NCBI GenBank assembly: GCA_964342695.1
Contig: CAYFFV010000029.1
Location: 1-19,441, forward strand
Source of the DNA: CAYFFV01 sp964342695
Lineage (GTDB): Bacteria; Acidobacteriota; Vicinamibacteria; Vicinamibacterales; UBA8438
Direction: 5' to 3'
Length of the DNA: 19,441 bases
The notes under the pieces are model-generated. The model was not told the origin of the DNA. It searched no databases and saw only the letters and a program-made list of their open reading frames with translations. The translations under genes were made by a program, and so were the position numbers. Positions 14,592-19,441 of the stretch are shown in pieces; the first letter of the stretch is position 1, and every line of letters starts with the position of its first letter.

Positions 14592-15641
14592 TTACAGTGG
14601 GAAGATATGCGGCTGTCCTATTCTGATTAGCGTAGTGCCTGGGTAATAATGTTTTAAAATTGCTTGGGGGGTCTCTCCTAAACGAGCTCTTGCCATAGTG
14701 CCGGTTTGGCATAACCCAACCCCGTGGCCAAAGCCGGTTCCGATAAACTGTGCTTGCCTGTTTTTAACAACAACCTTGAATTTAGTGCTTCTAATGGACC
14801 GTGGTCCGTGAAGTGAAGTTATAAGTCTTCTGAGAGATTCACCACTGAGTGTTGCGGTCTTTTCACCCTCAAATAGTATCTTTTGAACCCGTCCAGCGAT
14901 GTCAGTCTCGAGCACGGTTATTCGGTCGAGATTTCTGCCGACTGAGTTACTTCTATTTTTATTTAATAGTTGTCGAAGCGTTGCAAGGTCTGTCTGGAAG
15001 GTCCAAGGTAATGAAATGTCACCATGACAGAAGCGATCAGGGGCTCCTCGTAGATACGGTGGCGTTGTTCCGATCCATACTTTTTCTGCGTCGCTAGTAT
15101 GACCGCCACATGCCGCGTGAAACACAGCATTGATTGGAAGATTGTTATACCCAATAACAACCCCATGAGTTGTTGTTATTGCATCATTAGCTAAATCAAC
15201 GAGGTGTTGTGGCCACTTGTTGAGTGCAGTATGAACTTGACAGTGCGTAGTTGAGCAAAGATTAAAGCCCTCATGCTTATGCCGGTCTAGATTAGAGATT
15301 GCATAGGTTCTAGCAAGGATAGCTTGTACTTCTGCGACTCGCTTTGAGGCAGCTCGGTTGAGATTCTTGAAGCTTGCTTCCGAAAGAATTGTGCCCAGCA
15401 AGTAATCTTCAAGTTCGATTCTGTTGACATGGCCATTTTTGTCGGCAACAGTTATATAGATTGCTTGACTATCAGCGCTTGCTGGTGTTAGGTAGGGCAC
15501 ATCGGGTTTAGTCGAGGCACACCCGTACGCGCTAGAGCCGGTAAGAAAAAGAAGAAATGAAAGTCGAAAGAGAGTGGTAAGGGAATGTTTTCGCAGCGAC
15601 CTTCTAACTCGTTCCCAATAGATTTGATGCATGTAAACCAT
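14592..15641 (-). CDS. SpoIID/LytB-domain protein, probable lipoprotein
   Basis: This 349-residue protein has a basic N terminus, a hydrophobic segment FRLSFLLFLTG and a lipobox-like SSAYGC, so Cys41 may carry lipid. The rest is a SpoIID domain. The block LEDYLLGTILSEAS contains Glu88, which matches the catalytic glutamate of the lytic transglycosylase SpoIID. It is followed by EVQAILARTYAISN, LCSTTHCQVHTAL, FHAACGGHTSDAEKVW and the C-terminal GFGHGVGLCQTGTMARA. In sporulating Firmicutes SpoIID cleaves denuded glycan strands of peptidoglycan during engulfment. Related proteins occur in non-sporulating Gram-negative lineages, where a role in envelope remodelling is inferred. Start choice is open: ATG 15641 or ATG 15632, with no strong ribosome-binding site for either. 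Confidence 0.88.
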   Translation of the reverse strand: MVYMHQIYWERVRRSLRKHSLTTLFRLSFLLFLTGSSAYGCASTKPDVPYLTPASADSQAIYITVADKNGHVNRIELEDYLLGTILSEASFKNLNRAASKRVAEVQAILARTYAISNLDRHKHEGFNLCSTTHCQVHTALNKWPQHLVDLANDAITTTHGVVIGYNNLPINAVFHAACGGHTSDAEKVWIGTTPPYLRGAPDRFCHGDISLPWTFQTDLATLRQLLNKNRSNSVGRNLDRITVLETDIAGRVQKILFEGEKTATLSGESLRRLITSLHGPRSIRSTKFKVVVKNRQAQFIGTGFGHGVGLCQTGTMARARLGETPQAILKHYYPGTTLIRIGQPHIFPL

Positions 15642-15662
15642 ATTATCGGGCTTTGCTGCGAG

Positions 15663-15676
15663 ATTCTTTAAAGAAT
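15663..15676. repeat. Perfect 14-bp palindrome ATTCTTTAAAGAAT upstream of the SpoIID-domain gene
   Basis: ATTCTTT is followed directly by its reverse complement AAAGAAT. It lies 22 bp before the ATG at 15641 and 13 bp before the -35 box proposed for pckA, in the 150-bp divergent gap. It could be an operator for either gene, or chance in AT-rich DNA. Confidence 0.4.
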
Positions 15677-15688
15677 GGAACGTCTCGG

Positions 15689-15718
15689 TTGACTTTGTTT
15701 GTGGAAGACGTTTAGGAT
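15689..15718 (+). promoter_or_regulatory. Candidate sigma70-type promoter of pckA
   Basis: TTGACT (15689-15694), an 18-base spacer and TAGGAT (15713-15718) fit a sigma70-type promoter, with a start near 15725 and a leader of about 67 nt. Prediction by eye. A second possible -35, TTGAAC at 15725-15730, has no good -10 partner. Confidence 0.4.
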
Positions 15719-15736
15719 GGCCCGTTGAACGTATAT

Positions 15737-15754
15737 TAGTCTTAGTAAAGACTA
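15737..15754. repeat. Inverted repeat in the pckA leader
   Basis: TAGTCTT and AAGACTA are perfect 7-bp arms separated by AGTA. The element lies just downstream of the proposed promoter. CTAGATTA begins at its right arm (15752-15759) and recurs at 15777-15784, where it overlaps a further small inverted repeat AGATT-A-AATCT next to the ATG. Either an operator or a leader hairpin is possible. Confidence 0.4.
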
Positions 15755-15791
15755 GATTAGAGTTTTATTTGTAACGCTAGATTAAATCTTA

Positions 15792-17381
15792 ATGTCTGAC
15801 TCGTCTTCTTTTAACTTAAATCCAAGCGTATACAACCCAAGACGAACGTACTGGAACTACGGAACAGCCGCGTTATATGAAGAGGCTGTTCGGCGCGGGG
15901 AGGGAACGGTCTCCGCGGACGGGGCGCTCGTTTGTCTTACCGGTGTGCATACGGGTAGATCGCCGAAGGATAAGTTTGTTGTCAGAGTTCCCTCTAACGA
16001 TACTGGTGTCTGGTGGGGGAGTGTTAATCGGCCGATGGAGGTTTCGAGTTACGAATCATTAAAAGAAAAAGTTCTTGGGTCGCTTAAGGATAAAGAATTA
16101 TTCGTGCAAGATTGTTATGCCGGTACGGATTCTGATTATAGGCTCGGCATTCGAGTAATTACTGAATATGCGTGGCATAGTCTTTTTGCAAGAACGATGT
16201 TTCTTCCCAGTTCTGCCGGAAAGTGTGATTCAGGTTACAAGCCAGAATTTACCATTATTGATGTTCCTTCGGTCACGGCTGATCCAGAGTGCCATGGTGC
16301 TAATTCAGAAGTGTTTATCACTCTTAACTTTTCTGATCGGCTAATTATGATTGGTGGAACACAATATGCAGGGGAAATCAAGAAATCTATTTTTTCTGTA
16401 ATGAACTATTTGCTCCCTGAAAGAGATGTTCTTCCCATGCATTGTTCCGCGAATTGTGGGTCGTCGGGAGATGTTGCGCTTTTCTTTGGTCTATCTGGTA
16501 CCGGGAAGACTACTCTGTCGAGTGACTCAAACCGTCGCTTAATAGGAGACGATGAGCACGGGTGGAGTCGGAGCGGTGTGTTTAACTTCGAGGGGGGATG
16601 TTACGCAAAAATGATTCGCTTGTCTCATCAGGCTGAACCAGAGATTTATGGCACGACTCAAAGATTTGGTACCGTTCTTGAGAATGTGAAAATGGACCCT
16701 GACACAAGAGCGCTTGATCTAGATGATGAGAGCCTGACAGAAAACACTCGCGGAGCTTATCCGATTTCATTTATTAATAATTGGGAGCCGTCCGGTCGAG
16801 GCGGGCATCCAGAAAACATCATTATGCTGACGGCAGACGCATTTGGAGTGTTGCCTCCTGTTTCTCGTTTGAGTGCTCCTGCTGCCATGTATCACTTCTT
16901 ATCAGGATATACAGCTAAGGTGGCCGGTACGGAGAGAGGGGTTACTGAACCTCAAGCTACGTTTAGTTCGTGTTTTGGTGCTCCTTTTATGGTTCGACAT
17001 CCTTCGGTATACGCGAAACTTCTTGGAGAGCGTATTGCGAGGCACGGATCGAAAGTATGGCTTGTTAATACGGGGTGGACAGGAGGAGCATACGGTGTTG
17101 GAAGACGCATGAGCATTAGTCACACTCGAGCCATTATTGCTGCAGTGCTTTCAGGCGCGCTTGAGGGAGTAGAATTTCAAAGGGACAATCGATTTAATGT
17201 TGATATTCCCCTTAGTTGTCGTGATGTGCCTTCCGAGGTGCTTGTTCCGAGAAACACATGGAAGGATGCTATTGATTATGACACTCAAGCGAGTCGGTTG
17301 GCAGCTATGTTTGTAGATAACTTTAAGCAATTTGGCTCCGACGTCGATCATGGTATTGCTTCTTCAGGGCCAACTGTTTAG
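15792..17381 (+). CDS. pckA: Phosphoenolpyruvate carboxykinase (ATP)
   Basis: This is the cytosolic enzyme that converts oxaloacetate and ATP to PEP, CO2 and ADP, the entry step of gluconeogenesis. It has 529 residues, normal for the ATP-dependent family. Motifs are LTGVHTGRSPKDKF (49-62, substrate arginine), GGTQYAGEIKKS (188-199), the P-loop GLSGTGKTTLS (233-243), IGDDEHGW with the metal-binding aspartates (251-258) and VNTGWTGGAYGVGRRM (425-440, nucleotide site). The ATG at 15792 has no clear Shine-Dalgarno sequence. The leader carries inverted repeats that may serve regulation. gatB begins 26 nt after its stop, so a pckA-gatB-glycerate kinase transcript is likely. Confidence 0.97.
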   Translation: MSDSSSFNLNPSVYNPRRTYWNYGTAALYEEAVRRGEGTVSADGALVCLTGVHTGRSPKDKFVVRVPSNDTGVWWGSVNRPMEVSSYESLKEKVLGSLKDKELFVQDCYAGTDSDYRLGIRVITEYAWHSLFARTMFLPSSAGKCDSGYKPEFTIIDVPSVTADPECHGANSEVFITLNFSDRLIMIGGTQYAGEIKKSIFSVMNYLLPERDVLPMHCSANCGSSGDVALFFGLSGTGKTTLSSDSNRRLIGDDEHGWSRSGVFNFEGGCYAKMIRLSHQAEPEIYGTTQRFGTVLENVKMDPDTRALDLDDESLTENTRGAYPISFINNWEPSGRGGHPENIIMLTADAFGVLPPVSRLSAPAAMYHFLSGYTAKVAGTERGVTEPQATFSSCFGAPFMVRHPSVYAKLLGERIARHGSKVWLVNTGWTGGAYGVGRRMSISHTRAIIAAVLSGALEGVEFQRDNRFNVDIPLSCRDVPSEVLVPRNTWKDAIDYDTQASRLAAMFVDNFKQFGSDVDHGIASSGPTV

Positions 17382-17407
17382 ATAGATAGACCAGCTTGCC
17401 GACTTGT

Positions 17408-18838
17408 ATGGACTTCGAACCCGTTATAGGACTCGAGATTCACGCTCAACTTCTCACTGAGACAAAGATCTTTTGTGGCTGCAGTACAAATTTCTCATCG
17501 CCACCCAACAGCAATATCTGCCCGGTATGTTTGGGCTTGCCTGGCGCTCTCCCTGTTCTTAATCAACGAGTTGTCGAATACGGTATTAGGGCTGGCTTGG
17601 CCTTGGGGTGTTCAATACAGGAAGAATCAGTTTTTGCCAGAAAGAATTATTTTTATCCGGATTTACCAAAGGGCTACCAGATTTCACAGTACGAGGAACC
17701 GTTAGCGATAAAGGGTAGGGTTGAGTATCTGACTAGCGGGCGTGAAATATGTGTTCGTATAAATAGGGTTCATTTGGAAGAAGATGCCGGTAAATCAGTT
17801 CACCAAGGGGCTCACACGACCAGCCTTGACTATAATCGAAGTGGGGTCCCTCTTATTGAAATTGTCACAGAACCAGACATCTATTCAAGTTCTGACGCGG
17901 CAGACTTTTTTGGACGATTGAGAGGTGTTTTGTGTGCGGTAGGTATCAATGATGGAAACATGGAAGAGGGTAGTCTTCGCTGTGATGCGAATGTCTCAAT
18001 GCGACAAGTTGGTGTGAAGGAGTTGGGAGTTAAGGTAGAAATAAAAAATATTAATTCTTTTAAGTTTCTAGAAAAAGCGATTGATTATGAATGTTTCCGC
18101 CAGTCTGAGATTTTATCGTCAGGAGAGTTGATTGACCAAGAAACCCGCCTTTGGGATGCGACGACTGGCCGTACAGAATCAATGCGGAGCAAGGAAGAAG
18201 CTCATGATTATAGATATTTTCCTGAACCTGACATTCCAACTCTTATAGTCGCAGAAGCTCTAGTGGATGATATTCGTAAAGTAATGCCAGAACTTCCTGA
18301 GGAGCGAAAACAGCGTTTTATCAAGGAGTTTGAAATCGCTGAGGATGCCGCTGGTTGGTTGACTCAAGCTCAGGGCCTTGCAAATTATTTTGAAGAGTTA
18401 GCTCGACAATCACAAAATCCAGTCGCTTCTGGTAATTGGATGATGGGCACGGTCCGTCGCTATTTAAATGAACACAGTGCTGACATCGATGATTTTAAGA
18501 TTGATCCAAGTGAGTTAGCTAAGCTAATTCAACTTGTAGATTCTGGAGTCATAAGTGGATCGGCAGCTAAGACGGTTTTCAGCAAGATGGCTGAAACAGG
18601 TGCTAACGCCGAGTCAATTGTCGAGGATGAGGGGCTAAAGCAGATAGCTGATGAAGATGTTTTAAGCCTAGCCGTTGAATCAGTACTGAAGGGCAATTCT
18701 GAGGCGGTCGAGACCTATCGTTCAGGTAAAGAAGGTGTTTTGGGTTTCTTGGTTGGGAAGGTGATGAAAGAGACTCAAGGTAAAGCTAATCCGAAGTTGG
18801 CTCGTGACTTGTTAAAGGCAAGATTATCCTCTGAGTGA
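17408..18838 (+). CDS. gatB: Asp-tRNA(Asn)/Glu-tRNA(Gln) amidotransferase subunit B
   Basis: This is the kinase/tRNA-binding subunit of GatCAB, which turns Glu-tRNA(Gln) or Asp-tRNA(Asn) into the amide form. I start at ATG 17408 (MDFEPVIGLEIHAQL, the family's usual N terminus, 476 residues); a TTG at 17396 is less likely. Motifs are CGCS and CPVCLGLPGALP (zinc-site cysteines), KNYFYPDLPKGYQISQYE, NRSGVPLIEIVTEPD, EEGSLRCDANVSMR, KVEIKNINSFKF and RYFPEPDIP, followed by the helical YqeY-like tail. gatA and gatC are not in the window, so the complex is encoded at separate loci. Its stop overlaps the probable CTG start of the glycerate kinase. Confidence 0.96.
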   Translation: MDFEPVIGLEIHAQLLTETKIFCGCSTNFSSPPNSNICPVCLGLPGALPVLNQRVVEYGIRAGLALGCSIQEESVFARKNYFYPDLPKGYQISQYEEPLAIKGRVEYLTSGREICVRINRVHLEEDAGKSVHQGAHTTSLDYNRSGVPLIEIVTEPDIYSSSDAADFFGRLRGVLCAVGINDGNMEEGSLRCDANVSMRQVGVKELGVKVEIKNINSFKFLEKAIDYECFRQSEILSSGELIDQETRLWDATTGRTESMRSKEEAHDYRYFPEPDIPTLIVAEALVDDIRKVMPELPEERKQRFIKEFEIAEDAAGWLTQAQGLANYFEELARQSQNPVASGNWMMGTVRRYLNEHSADIDDFKIDPSELAKLIQLVDSGVISGSAAKTVFSKMAETGANAESIVEDEGLKQIADEDVLSLAVESVLKGNSEAVETYRSGKEGVLGFLVGKVMKETQGKANPKLARDLLKARLSSE

Positions 18839-19441
18839 ACCACTCCGTATTCTTCGTCGGCATTTGTTGGAAATAGTACAGGCCGGTATTAAAGGTGCTG
18901 CAGGTGGTCAACTTGTCAAAAATGCGTTAAAAACTGACGCTGTCAATGAAGCTTTTAATGGTTCTGCAGTGACACTAATCGCGGCTGGTAAGGCTGCTGG
19001 TCCGATGGCTTCTTCTTTCCTGTCGAACTACGAAGGACGTGTCAAAAGGGGGTTAGTGGCGACTTCCAACAGTCAGGCTAAAATTGAGCCATTTGAGACA
19101 ATTGTAGTAGGCCATCCGATTCCAACAGAAGCTAGTGAGATGGCTGGAAGAAGAGTTCTTGAAGTGGCGCAGCAAGTTCCGTCGGAAGAACAGCTGGTGG
19201 TTTTACTGTCGGGTGGAGCATCTGCTGGTCTCACTGTTCCAGTAGCGAATTTGACTTTAGAGCAAAAAGCGCAGGCTACACATGCTTTATTACGCTCAGG
19301 ACTTTCTATTTATGAAGTTAATTCTGTTAGAAAACATCTGTCAGGTATTAAGGGGGGGCGACTGGCGGCTGCATGTCGGGGGGAGGGGATTACCCTTGCG
19401 GTGTCAGATGTTATTGGGTCTAATTGTGATGATCCTAGTGT
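18831..19441 (+). CDS. Glycerate 2-kinase (MOFRL family), N-terminal part, cut by window end
   Basis: The open frame encodes EPLRILRRHLLEIVQAG, then IAAGKAAGPMA, VGHPIPTEAS, LSGGASAGLTVP and EVNSVRKHLSGIKGGRLA. These are the signature blocks of the GckA/TtuD-type glycerate kinase, which makes 2-phosphoglycerate from D-glycerate and ATP. The frame is closed by a TAA shortly upstream and contains no ATG or GTG before these blocks. A CTG at 18831, overlapping the gatB stop by 8 nt (CTGAGTGA), gives an N terminus close in length to known family members. TTG at 18864 or 18867 would cut into the first helix. No clear ribosome-binding site is seen. Together with pckA it suggests a gluconeogenic transcription unit. 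The C-terminal half lies outside the window. Confidence 0.9.
   Translation, partial: MSEPLRILRRHLLEIVQAGIKGAAGGQLVKNALKTDAVNEAFNGSAVTLIAAGKAAGPMASSFLSNYEGRVKRGLVATSNSQAKIEPFETIVVGHPIPTEASEMAGRRVLEVAQQVPSEEQLVVLLSGGASAGLTVPVANLTLEQKAQATHALLRSGLSIYEVNSVRKHLSGIKGGRLAAACRGEGITLAVSDVIGSNCDDPS

Overview
The window is a chromosomal stretch of a bacterium with moderate GC, gene-dense and without tRNA, rRNA, CRISPR or insertion sequences. A PQQ-dependent dehydrogenase, a TolC-type outer-membrane protein and a probable lipoprotein point to a Gram-negative cell envelope. A SpoIID/LytB-domain protein, a plant/cyanobacterial-length IspH, a tesA-ybbA-ybbP block and a CstA/CC-tail protein/ArsA cluster would fit an Acidobacteriota-like lineage. 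This placement is an inference from gene content and was not tested by phylogeny.

Layout. (1) Bases 1-368 (+) hold the C-terminal end of a PQQ dehydrogenase. (2) Bases about 431-6383 (-) form a gene train read right to left: secreted P1-family peptidase, CstA-type transporter 1, a 96-residue protein ending in Arg-Cys-Cys, a single-domain ArsA-family ATPase, CstA-type transporter 2, and a 29-residue single-span membrane peptide that has a strong ribosome-binding site. (3) Bases 6574-10562 (+) carry the GDSL esterase tesA, the ABC ATPase ybbA and the large permease ybbP in one direction. (4) Bases 10579-11479 (+) carry a candidate promoter, a DksA/TraR zinc-finger protein and folK. (5) Bases 11508-15641 (-) carry a SpoIID-domain lipoprotein, ispH and a TolC-family protein. 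(6) Bases 15689-19441 (+) carry a candidate promoter and leader with inverted repeats, pckA, gatB and the N-terminal part of a glycerate 2-kinase.

The most interesting part is region 2. Two divergent CstA-type transporters flank a small CC-tail protein and an ArsA/Get3-like ATPase, with no arsenic genes nearby. The first gene is a peptidase coupled to cstA1 by a CTGA overlap. The start of cstA1 appears to be a CTG codon behind a GGGAGG ribosome-binding site, which restores the first transmembrane helix that an ATG start would lose. A second CTG start is likely for the glycerate kinase at the right end. Together the genes suggest use of peptides or organic acids (peptidase, CstA) feeding gluconeogenesis (PckA, glycerate kinase).
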